NCBI RefSeq assembly: GCF_042682915.1
Contig: NZ_JBHUIW010000012.1
Coordinates: 62,001 to 126,000, forward strand
Direction: 5' to 3'
Source: Rhodoplanes azumiensis
GTDB taxonomy: Bacteria; Pseudomonadota; Alphaproteobacteria; Rhizobiales; Xanthobacteraceae
Length of the DNA: 64,000 bases
Shown here: piece after piece, positions 27,574 to 35,023 of the stretch
Numbering within the stretch: the stretch's first letter is position 1
How the letters are laid out: each line of letters opens with the position of its first letter
Position numbers and translations under genes: made by a program
The notes under the pieces: model-generated
What the model was told of the DNA's origin: nothing
The model's input: the letters and a program-made list of their open reading frames with translations, nothing else
The model's database searches: none

Positions 27574-29208
27574 TCACTGCCGGTCCCGCGCGCTCTTCAG
27601 GCCCGAGACGAAGCGGGCGAGCGTGCGGGACGTCACGCCGCGCGGAATCATCGCCTCGATCAGCGAGAAGACGCCGCGACGGGCGACGGCGCGCTCCAGC
27701 GCGGCGGCGAGCTCGTTGCGGGTCGAGACCCGCTCGCCATGGCCGCCGAGCGCCGGCGCGGCCGCCGCAAAGTTCCAGTCGGACAGGTCGTTGAACTTCG
27801 ATTCCGGTTGAAAGACCCGGAGCATCTCCCAGCTGGCGTTATTGAAGACGATCACGATGGGATCGAGGCCGTAGCGCCGGCAGTTGCCCAGCTCCCAGCC
27901 GGTCATCTGGAAGGCGCCGTCGCCGACCAGGATCAGCGGCCGCGTCCCGGTCGCCGCCGCGACCCCGATGCCGGCCGGCACGCCGAAGCCCATGCCGGCA
28001 TAGTAGCCGGGCGCGGCCAGCGCCGTGTTGTCGATCTCCATCGCCGTGAACAGGCAGTCGCCGATGTCGGAGGTCATCGGCATCGGGCCGTGGCGGTCGA
28101 ACAGGTCGTTGAGGGCGGTGGCGATGTCGGTCGGGGCGAGCGGCCGGTCGTCGGCGACGAGGCCGCGCGGATAGGCCTCGAACGGCGGCAGGCTGCGCGG
28201 CTTCGGCGCGGCGTCCCCTTCGGTGCGGGCGAGCAGCGCGCCGACCAGCTCCTCGATCGGCAGCTCCGGATAGACATGGTGGCCGACCCGCACGCTCCGG
28301 TCGATCGCCAGCACCGTGTGGCGCCAGTCGAAGCGCTTCTCCGACAAGGCGAAGTTGGTGTCGCACAGGATCACGCCGAAGAGCAGGAGCGCGTCGGCGT
28401 CCTCGACCAGCCGGGTGACGGCGGGGTCGCCGGCGCTGCCCAGATAGGTGCCGCGCAGCACGTCGGGGGCCTGCTGCAGCAACCCCCGCCCCATGAAGGT
28501 CGTCACCACCGGGATGCCGAGCCGTCGGGCGAGCGTCGCCACAGCCGCCTCGATGCCGTAGCGGCGGACCTCGACGTCGACGACGATCACGGGCGACGCC
28601 GCCCGGCCGAGCAGCGCGACGATCTCGGCGGCGCATTCGGCGAGCGCGTCCGGCTCGGCGGCGCGCGGCGGCAGCACCGGCACGGGCGCGACCTCGACGT
28701 CGACCATGTCGCGTGGCAGCTCGACATAGACCGGCAGCGACCGCTCGCGGGCGCTGCGCAGCACCCGGGCGATCTCGCCGGGGGCCGTCGCCGGGTCGTC
28801 GAGAACCGCCTGGTCGCAAGTGATCTCGCGGAACACCGCGAACTGGGTGTCGACGCTGCGCGCCTGATGGTGAAGAAGCAGGCCGCTCGCCCGCTCGCGC
28901 GCCCCCGGCGCGCCGGCGACGACGACGACCGGCGAGCGCTCCGCATAGGCGCCGGCGACCGCGTTGACGACGTTGAAGGCGCCCGCCCCGTAGGTGACGA
29001 CCGCGACCCCGATGCCGGACCGGTACCGCGCCGCCGCGTCGGCGGCGAAGCCGACGGCCGGCTCGTGGCTGAGCGTGAAGGCCGGCAGGATCGCCGTTTC
29101 CTCGACGATCTTGAAGAACGGCAACACGAAATCGCCCGGGATGCCGAACAGCTCCCGGGCGCCGTGGTCCTTCAGGCCCTGCAGGAGGGCGGTGGCGAGT
29201 GTCGGCAT
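27574..29208 (-). CDS. phenylpyruvate/indolepyruvate-type ThDP decarboxylase
   Basis: A 544-residue thiamine-diphosphate enzyme with the three-domain layout of the pyruvate decarboxylase group. The conserved glutamate is E49 in LSHEPAVGF, and the ThDP motif runs from LVGDGAFQMT to VFNNASWEM. Domain two keeps FMGRGLLQ. The closest named group by recall is the alphaproteobacterial phenylpyruvate decarboxylase, related to indolepyruvate decarboxylase of auxin synthesis. ATG 29208 has GAGGAG about eight bases upstream. It interrupts the usual ssb-marC-gyrA neighbourhood. Substrate specificity (phenylpyruvate, indolepyruvate or 2-oxo acids) is unproven. Confidence 0.85.
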   Translation of the reverse strand: MPTLATALLQGLKDHGARELFGIPGDFVLPFFKIVEETAILPAFTLSHEPAVGFAADAAARYRSGIGVAVVTYGAGAFNVVNAVAGAYAERSPVVVVAGAPGARERASGLLLHHQARSVDTQFAVFREITCDQAVLDDPATAPGEIARVLRSARERSLPVYVELPRDMVDVEVAPVPVLPPRAAEPDALAECAAEIVALLGRAASPVIVVDVEVRRYGIEAAVATLARRLGIPVVTTFMGRGLLQQAPDVLRGTYLGSAGDPAVTRLVEDADALLLFGVILCDTNFALSEKRFDWRHTVLAIDRSVRVGHHVYPELPIEELVGALLARTEGDAAPKPRSLPPFEAYPRGLVADDRPLAPTDIATALNDLFDRHGPMPMTSDIGDCLFTAMEIDNTALAAPGYYAGMGFGVPAGIGVAAATGTRPLILVGDGAFQMTGWELGNCRRYGLDPIVIVFNNASWEMLRVFQPESKFNDLSDWNFAAAAPALGGHGERVSTRNELAAALERAVARRGVFSLIEAMIPRGVTSRTLARFVSGLKSARDRQ

Positions 29209-29341
29209 TCCCGGGCTCCTCGGGCGCGGTCCCGACGCCCTCGGCCGGCGACCGTGCACGGCGATTCGGGAGCGTCACGCTCGGGCCAGGAGAGCACGTT
29301 TCGCGCCAGCCCGGGATCCCCAGGGCCGGCGCCGCCGCGGC

Positions 29342-29833
29342 TCAGAACGGAATGTCGTCGTCGAGATCGTCGCGGCGCGACGCGGCGGCCGGCGCCGGAC
29401 GCCGCTCGCGGCTCGGCGCCGGGCCGCTGGCGCCGAAGTCGTCGCCGCCCTGGTCGTAGCCGCCGGCACCGCCCCCCTCGCCGCGGCCGTCGAGCATCGT
29501 CAGCACCGCGTTGAAGCCCTGCAGCACGACCTCGGTCGAGTACCGGTCCTGGCCGGACTGATCCTGCCATTTCCGTGTCTGAAGAGCACCTTCGATGTAA
29601 ACCTTCGAGCCCTTCTTCAAGTACTGCTCGGCCACCCGGCAGAGCCCTTCGTTGAAGATGACGACCCGATGCCACTCGGTCTTCTCGCGCCGCTCGCCGG
29701 ACGCCTTGTCGCGCCAGGTCTCCGACGTGGCGATGCGCAGATTGGCGATCGGCCGCCCGTCCTGGGTGCGGCGAATCTCCGGGTCGGCTCCGAGATTGCC
29801 GATGAGAATGACCTTGTTGACCGAGCCCGCCAT
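29342..29833 (-). CDS. ssb: single-stranded DNA-binding protein
   Basis: A 163-residue SSB. The OB fold spans residues 1 to about 110 (MAGSVNKVILIGNLGADPEIRR, TEWHRVVIFNEGL, YLKKGSKVYIEGALQTRKW), followed by a Gly/Arg-rich linker and the acidic tip DDLDDDIPF that recruits partner proteins. The ATG at 29833 is preferred to 29845 because GAGAGG precedes it by five bases and it matches the family. An alphaproteobacterial SOS box lies 174-188 bases upstream, indicating LexA control. Confidence 0.95.
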   Translation of the reverse strand: MAGSVNKVILIGNLGADPEIRRTQDGRPIANLRIATSETWRDKASGERREKTEWHRVVIFNEGLCRVAEQYLKKGSKVYIEGALQTRKWQDQSGQDRYSTEVVLQGFNAVLTMLDGRGEGGGAGGYDQGGDDFGASGPAPSRERRPAPAAASRRDDLDDDIPF

Positions 29834-30006
29834 GCGCCTCTCCACTCCTCACGACGCTTCGCCTTGAAACCACATGGACGACCCGGACGGGACGAACCAG
29901 ATCGGACGTCGCCGGCCGTCGAGGCGGGCGCGTCGCGGAGCGCGCCACACCCTACCCGTTATCGGCACGGCAACAAGCCGGCGCCGCGGCTTGTCCACAC
30001 GCCGAT

Positions 30007-30021
30007 GTTCTTTTTATGTTC
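30007..30021 (-). promoter_or_regulatory. LexA (SOS) box upstream of ssb
   Basis: On the minus strand the sequence reads GAAC-ATAAAAA-GAAC, a perfect match to the alphaproteobacterial LexA target GAAC-N7-GAAC. It lies 174-188 bases before the ssb start. In many relatives the same site controls a divergent uvrA as well; here the plus-strand side has no uvrA but the outer membrane barrel gene at 30393, more than 370 bases away. The 29834-30392 gap contains no gene. Confidence 0.85.
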
Positions 30022-30301
30022 TTTTAGCGCCGCGCGCCGGCTCGGGCAAGCCGGAGCGGGCTCGCAACACCGGGACGCGCCGTTCGATCACGGGAGCGTG
30101 AACAGCGAGGCCGACGGGCGAGCGGCATCCGGTGCCCGGCGGCCCCGCGGCGCTCGGAAAACGAACGTCCACGGTTGCGACTTCGATCGGGGTTTCAGCG
30201 CTTTCGTGCGCTCCGAGCCGCGGCGACGCCGAACCGGATCGTGGCATGGACTAACCCGAATGGGAATGACACAAAGCTGCCACAACTCCACGTTCCCGGG
30301 C

Positions 30302-30323
30302 GCTGTGGCATATATGTCACCAC
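30302..30323 (+). promoter_or_regulatory. conserved upstream motif of first barrel gene
   Basis: GCTGTGGC followed by ATATATGTCACCAC, 69 bases before the start codon. The same motif with only a few changes in the middle stands 58 bases before the second barrel gene (31444-31465). GTG and CAC ends give it partial dyad symmetry. Either a promoter core or an operator. Confidence 0.5.
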
Positions 30324-30392
30324 GGCCACGGCGATTCCTCCTAGTTTCCGCCTCGGGACTTCGGTGTTTCTTCTCGGAAGGAGGGGCCGTTT

Positions 30393-31151
30393 ATGAAGAA
30401 GATCCTGCTCGCTACTGTCGCGGCGCTCGGCTTTGCCGGCGCTGCCTCGGCCGCGGACCTGCCGGCGCGCATGCCGGTGAAGGCGCCGCCGGTCATCGCT
30501 CCGGTGTTCTCGTGGACCGGCTGCTACATCGGCGGCTACGTCGGTGGCGCGTGGTCGGCCGACGACTCGACCGCGTATCCCTATACCTCGGGCACCGCCA
30601 ACACCTACGGCTATGCCTACAACGCCGACTCGAGCTTCATCGGCGGCGGCACGCTGGGCTGCAACTGGCAGCCGGTCGGCTCGCCGTTCGTGCTCGGCCT
30701 CGAGGGCGAAGTCGGCTATCTGAGCGTCGAAGGCTCGGCCTACGATCCGCTCCGCGGCACCGGCTACTATGCGTCCAGCAAGGCCGGCGACTGGTACGGC
30801 ATGATCACGGGCCGTCTCGGCTACTCGTGGGATCGCGCCCTGCTCTACGTGAAGGGCGGCGTGGCCTTCGTCGACGTCGAGAGCACCTACACGATCCCGG
30901 GCGCGTCGATCTCGCTCAGCGACACCGTCGCGACCTGGACGGTCGGCGGCGGCCTCGAGTGGGCCTTCGACATGAACTGGAGCCTCAAGGCCGAGTACAT
31001 GTATATCGGCCTCGACGAGACCCACGCGGGCTGCGCCTCGACGGCGGCCTTCGGCTGCTTCTCGCAGGACGTCGGCGGCATCCACACCGCCAAGATCGGC
31101 CTGAACTACCGCTTCGGCGGCTTCGGCGCTCCGGTCGTCGCGAAGTACTGA
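30393..31151 (+). CDS. Omp25/RopB-type outer membrane beta-barrel protein, copy 1
   Basis: A 252-residue porin-family small barrel. Signal peptide 1-20 (MKKILLATVAALGFAGAASA) is followed by ADLPARMPVKAPP, then WTGCYIGGYVGGAW and alternating amphipathic strands, ending in YRFGGFGAPVVAKY with a terminal aromatic. AAGGAGG lies about nine bases before the ATG. By family it sits in the outer membrane as an eight-stranded barrel involved in envelope integrity. A strong terminator follows at 31177. A paralogue lies directly downstream. Confidence 0.9.
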   Translation: MKKILLATVAALGFAGAASAADLPARMPVKAPPVIAPVFSWTGCYIGGYVGGAWSADDSTAYPYTSGTANTYGYAYNADSSFIGGGTLGCNWQPVGSPFVLGLEGEVGYLSVEGSAYDPLRGTGYYASSKAGDWYGMITGRLGYSWDRALLYVKGGVAFVDVESTYTIPGASISLSDTVATWTVGGGLEWAFDMNWSLKAEYMYIGLDETHAGCASTAAFGCFSQDVGGIHTAKIGLNYRFGGFGAPVVAKY

Positions 31152-31176
31152 GCCTTTCGACCTTCTGTCGAGCGGA

Positions 31177-31202
31177 AGCCCCGGGGAAACCCGGGGCTTT
31201 TT
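31177..31202 (+). terminator. intrinsic terminator after first barrel gene
   Basis: A nine-base-pair stem AGCCCCGGG / CCCGGGGCT closed by a GAAA tetraloop, directly followed by TTTT. It is 25 bases after the stop codon. Confidence 0.92.
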
Positions 31203-31523
31203 GCTTTCGGGCGGCGCGCGCCGATGCCCCGGCTCGCGCGAGCGCCGCCCGACGGCCGGCGACACCGATCGGGCGACGGGATCCGGGTCGGCCGTGGCCG
31301 GGTGCCCCATCCGCCGCAGGCTCGATGTCCGGCCGAATCAATGGCAGGCGCCGGGGAGACCCCACCCGCGAGCGGACGAGCCCGAGGGCATGAGTGGGGC
31401 TAACCCACGCGAGAAGATGGACATCTTTTCTACTGAGTTCGGGGCTGTGGCGAAAATGTCACCACCCACAACCTGAATCGACCTACAGTGCAGTATCGCT
31501 TCTACGAGAGGGGGGGGTTCTCC
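31203..31523. other. gene-free leader of second barrel gene
   Basis: The 320 bases between the terminator and the second barrel start hold no supported gene. The last third is less GC-rich and contains the shared upstream motif at 31444-31465 plus a G-rich ribosome site (GAGAGGGGGGG) just before the ATG at 31524. Confidence 0.6.
31444..31465 (+). promoter_or_regulatory. conserved upstream motif of second barrel gene
   Basis: GCTGTGGC then GAAAATGTCACCAC, the counterpart of 30302-30323. Positions at both ends are identical between the two copies while the centre differs, which suggests selection on the ends. Confidence 0.5.
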
Positions 31524-32309
31524 ATGAAGAAGCTTCTGCTGGGTACGGTCGCGCTGATCGCGATCGCCGGGACTGCGAGCGCCGCCGACCTTCGGATGCC
31601 CGTGAAGGCTCCTCCGGTCGTCGCGCCCGTGTTCTCGTGGACCGGGTGCTATATCGGCGGCTATGTCGGCGGCGCGTGGCGTGCCGACGACGGCGACACC
31701 GTCTACTATGATCGGCTGGGCGTGCGCGCGACGCGCGGCTGGGGCTACAGCGACGACTCGAGCTTCATCGGCGGCGGCACGCTGGGCTGCAACTGGCAGC
31801 CGGTCGGCAGCAACTGGGTGCTCGGCCTCGAAGGCGAGATCGGCTACCTGAGCCTGGAGGGCAGCGCGAACGATCCGTCCGTGCTCGTCGTGGCGCCGAA
31901 CTACATCACGGCGTCGGGCAAGGTCGGGGACTGGTACGGCATGATCACCGGTCGTCTCGGCTACGCCTGGGATCGCGCCCTGGTCTACGTTAAGGGCGGC
32001 GCGGCCTTCGTCGACACCGAGACCACGATCGCGGCTCGGGTCGGTGCCAACACGTTCCTGGCCTCGACCAGCGACACGCAGGCGACCTGGACGGTCGGCG
32101 GCGGTATCGAGTGGGCCTTCGACATGAACTGGAGCATCAAGGCCGAGTACATGTACATCGGTGTCGACCAGACGCATACGGTGTGCGGCAACGGCGTGGC
32201 CTTCGCCACGACCGACTGCTTCGACACCAATGTCGGTGGCATCCACACCGCCAAGATCGGCCTGAACTACCGCTTCGGCGGCGGCGCGCCGGTGGTGGCG
32301 CGGTACTGA
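31524..32309 (+). CDS. Omp25/RopB-type outer membrane beta-barrel protein, copy 2
   Basis: A 261-residue paralogue of the preceding gene. Signal peptide 1-20 (MKKLLLGTVALIAIAGTASA), then ADLRMPVKAPPVVAPVFSW, the shared DDSSFIGGGTLGCNWQPVG segment, WTVGGGIEWAFDMNWS and a terminal YRFGGGAPVVARY. Loops are longer and diverged compared with copy 1, especially between residues 60-80 and 170-195, as expected for surface-exposed loops under different selection. ATG 31524 was chosen for the signal peptide. Confidence 0.9.
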   Translation: MKKLLLGTVALIAIAGTASAADLRMPVKAPPVVAPVFSWTGCYIGGYVGGAWRADDGDTVYYDRLGVRATRGWGYSDDSSFIGGGTLGCNWQPVGSNWVLGLEGEIGYLSLEGSANDPSVLVVAPNYITASGKVGDWYGMITGRLGYAWDRALVYVKGGAAFVDTETTIAARVGANTFLASTSDTQATWTVGGGIEWAFDMNWSIKAEYMYIGVDQTHTVCGNGVAFATTDCFDTNVGGIHTAKIGLNYRFGGGAPVVARY

Positions 32310-32357
32310 TCGGCGGCCCCGTCGCCGTCGGGTGACGGCTTCTCCGGTCCCAGTGGG

Positions 32358-32391
32358 AGCCCCGGGTTTTCGCCCGGGGCTTCTGCTTTTT
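32358..32391 (+). terminator. intrinsic terminator after second barrel gene
   Basis: Nine-base-pair stem AGCCCCGGG / CCCGGGGCT with a TTTTCG loop, the same stem sequence as the terminator of the first copy, followed by TCTGCTTTTT. Confidence 0.85.
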
Positions 32392-32437
32392 CGGCCCGCG
32401 CGACGCGGCCGATCCGCGGGCGCATCGAATCGCGCCG

Positions 32438-34774
32438 TCAATCCGGATCGACGTCCTCGATCGCCGGCGTGGCGTCGGGCGGCGAAGACGGGCGCGATGC
32501 GGACACCGGCGCGGCGCGCAGGGCCGCGGCGACCGGTGCCGGCGACCAGGGTCGGTCGTAACCGGGCGGGCGCGCCCGTGTGATCACAAATCCCTCCCCG
32601 GCGCGGCGCAGCGCCAGCGCCCCGGTCTCGGTCAGCGTCGTCCGGTCGATCACGGTGGCGCGGCAGCCCTCCGGCGGATCGCGCAGCGCGACGATCAAGG
32701 CCGCACGGGCGCAGTCGTCGGTAAACGACTCCGCGGTGCGCGCCACCGCGACGGCCGAGCCATCCGCGAGGCGGGCGACGCAGCCGGCCGGATCGCAGGC
32801 GAAGCCCGCCGCGACCTCGGATCCGTCGGGCGGCCGCGGATCGGCGTCGCCGGCGAGCCAGTCGCGCGCCGCGAAGTTCAGCGATCCGGTGCGCAGCACC
32901 GTGAGCCGCCCGTCGACGCCGCGCACCGCCACGGCCTCGGCGCCCGGCGCGATCAGCACGTCGGGCTTTTCGGCCGCACCCGCGAGCAGCATGGCGATCA
33001 CCAGAAGCCCGGCCCCGCTCCACCGCAGCGGCGTGCGCAGCAGCGCCAGCACGACGAGCCCCGCGGTCGCGACCAGGAGCGCGTCGACCCCGAAGGCCGG
33101 CACCCGGCCGACCGCGCCCGGCAGCGCCGCGACCCATTGGGCGACCGTCGTCATCCAGTCGATGCCGGCGCCCATCAGCCGCCACAGCGGACCGTCGAAG
33201 CCGAACGGCATCACGACCAGCGCGACGATCCCGACCGGCATCACGAAGCCGGAGACCACCGGCATGGCGCCGAGATTGGCCAGCACGCCGTAGGGCGCGA
33301 CGCGGTGGAAATGATAGGCCGCGAAGATCGTGGTCGCGAGCCCGGCGACCAGCGAGGCGACGATCAGGGCCACCACCTCGCGGGCGCCCCACAGCGCGAG
33401 CCGCGCCCCGAGTTGGCTTCGCGGCGCGGCGGCGAGCCAGGGCATCCCCTTCTCGTAGACGGCGACCAGGGCCAGCGTCGCCGCGAAGCTCATCTGGAAG
33501 CTCGGATGCACCACGGCCTCCGGGGTGAGCAGCATCACGGCGAGCGCCGCGACGGCGAGGGTGCGCAGCGTCACGGCGCGGCGGTCGAGCATCACGCCGG
33601 CGAGGACGATCGCCGTCATCACGAAGGCGCGCTGGGTCGCCACCTCGGCGCCGGACAGGATCAGGTAGAAGGTCGCCGCGACGAGGGCCGCACCGGCCGC
33701 CCATTTCTTGATGGGCCGCGTCAGCGCCAGGCCCGGCACCAACGCGAGACCGGCCCGGAGCACCACGAAGACGAGGCCGGCCACCACGGCCATGTGATAG
33801 CCCGAGATCGACAGCACATGGGCGAGGCTCGACACGTACATGGCCTCGTTCACGGACGACGAGATGGCGTCGCGCTTGCCGGTGATCAGGGCCGAGGCGA
33901 TGGCGCCGGCGTCGCCCGACAGCGCCGCCCGGATGCGGGCGTCGATTCTTTCGCGCAGCGCGTCGATGGCCGCCGCGGCGCGCAGGCCGAGATCCGGCGG
34001 GCGCGCAGCCGGTGCCGACCGCACGGTGCCGAGCGCGAAGCCGGAGGCGCCGATGCCGTGAAACCAGAGGTCGCGGGAAAAATCGTAGCCGCCCGGCCGC
34101 AGCGGCGCGAGCGGCGGCGACAGGCGCGCCGTCAGCGCCACAGGGGTGCCGACCGGCGGCGCCATGCCCTTGCGCACCGACACCCGCACGCGTTCCGGCC
34201 GCACGCCCGCCGCGACCGGCCCGCCGCGCGGCATCTCGAACGAGCCGACGCGCAGCACGATGCGATCGCTCCTCTCGCGCTCCTCGCGCTTCTCGACGAA
34301 GCCGGTGAGCTTCGCCCCGAAGGCGGGCTGGCGCAGCACCGGCGCGTCGACCACGCGGCCCCGCACGGTCGCAGCGAGGAAGCCGGCCGCGACGGCGGCG
34401 ATTCCGATGGCGGCGAACACGGCGGCGCACCGGCGGGTCGCGAGGACGAGGACGAGCGCGGCGGCGAGCGCCGTTGCGGCCGCCCACGAGGCCGGCTCGG
34501 TCTCGGCGGCGAAATAGAGGACGATGCCGGCCGCGACGCCGATCGCCAGCCAGGGAAACAGCCGGCCCGGCTCGACCTCGGCGGCCGCCCAGCCGGCGAT
34601 CGTCCGGCCCGCCGCATGGGCGAGATCGCCGAGCCGGACCGGCAGCGGCACGGGGAAGGCACGGCCGCCCGCCTCCGCCCCGGCCCCGGGCTGCCGTGGG
34701 CCGACCGGAAGGACGCCGACGCGCCCGCGCGCCCGTTCGCGCGCCCCAGAGGGCGCCCTGCCCGGCTCCGCCAT
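32438..34774 (-). CDS. comEC: ComEC/Rec2-family competence membrane protein
   Basis: A 778-residue polytopic membrane protein. After several N-terminal helices there is a DUF4131-like soluble region (about 100-230), then the competence domain with ALITGKRDAIS, HVLSISGYHMAVVAG and many helices. The C-terminal 200 residues are soluble but lack the HxHxDH metal site of the nuclease-like domain of Gram-positive ComEC. By family it forms the inner-membrane DNA uptake channel. ATG 34774 is preferred to 34804 because GGAG precedes it by seven to eight bases. No other competence gene is in the window. Confidence 0.88.
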   Translation of the reverse strand: MAEPGRAPSGARERARGRVGVLPVGPRQPGAGAEAGGRAFPVPLPVRLGDLAHAAGRTIAGWAAAEVEPGRLFPWLAIGVAAGIVLYFAAETEPASWAAATALAAALVLVLATRRCAAVFAAIGIAAVAAGFLAATVRGRVVDAPVLRQPAFGAKLTGFVEKREERERSDRIVLRVGSFEMPRGGPVAAGVRPERVRVSVRKGMAPPVGTPVALTARLSPPLAPLRPGGYDFSRDLWFHGIGASGFALGTVRSAPAARPPDLGLRAAAAIDALRERIDARIRAALSGDAGAIASALITGKRDAISSSVNEAMYVSSLAHVLSISGYHMAVVAGLVFVVLRAGLALVPGLALTRPIKKWAAGAALVAATFYLILSGAEVATQRAFVMTAIVLAGVMLDRRAVTLRTLAVAALAVMLLTPEAVVHPSFQMSFAATLALVAVYEKGMPWLAAAPRSQLGARLALWGAREVVALIVASLVAGLATTIFAAYHFHRVAPYGVLANLGAMPVVSGFVMPVGIVALVVMPFGFDGPLWRLMGAGIDWMTTVAQWVAALPGAVGRVPAFGVDALLVATAGLVVLALLRTPLRWSGAGLLVIAMLLAGAAEKPDVLIAPGAEAVAVRGVDGRLTVLRTGSLNFAARDWLAGDADPRPPDGSEVAAGFACDPAGCVARLADGSAVAVARTAESFTDDCARAALIVALRDPPEGCRATVIDRTTLTETGALALRRAGEGFVITRARPPGYDRPWSPAPVAAALRAAPVSASRPSSPPDATPAIEDVDPD

Positions 34775-34887
34775 GCGGCACTCCGCGGTTGGCTGGAGCC
34801 ACAAGGCTATTCTATTTTTCCGGGAAACTCAGGATGAACACAGCGGAAACGAAGGCAATATACCGGGGCGCCCCGCGCTCCTCCGCG

Positions 34888-34979
34888 GTCATGCCCGCGC
34901 TCGTCGCGGGCATCCACGTCCTTGCGGCGCGGCTCCGGCGAATAACGTGGATGGCCGGGACGAGCCCGGCCATGACGGG
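34888..34979. repeat. dispersed palindromic repeat, family C
   Basis: GTCATGCCCGCGCTCGTCGC at the left, GGCATCCACGTC and its inverse AACGTGGATGGCC inside, and GAGCCCGGCCATGACGG at the right. This type is distinct from family A and is familiar from many relatives' intergenic regions. It separates comEC from glnS. Confidence 0.75.
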
Positions 34980-35023
34980 TTCGGGGATTGCGATGAAGGA
35001 TCCGCGCCGGAAGGATCGGGCAC

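Noticed and set aside
31177..31202. Terminator stem as part of the repeat families
   Set aside because: The stem is short, has a GAAA loop and U-run and recurs only after the two barrel genes, so it is a normal terminator copied with the gene.
32310..32437. tRNA or small RNA between the second barrel gene and comEC
   Set aside because: Only the intrinsic terminator is visible; no cloverleaf or CCA-type acceptor pattern. Reading the other gaps by eye likewise gave no tRNA.
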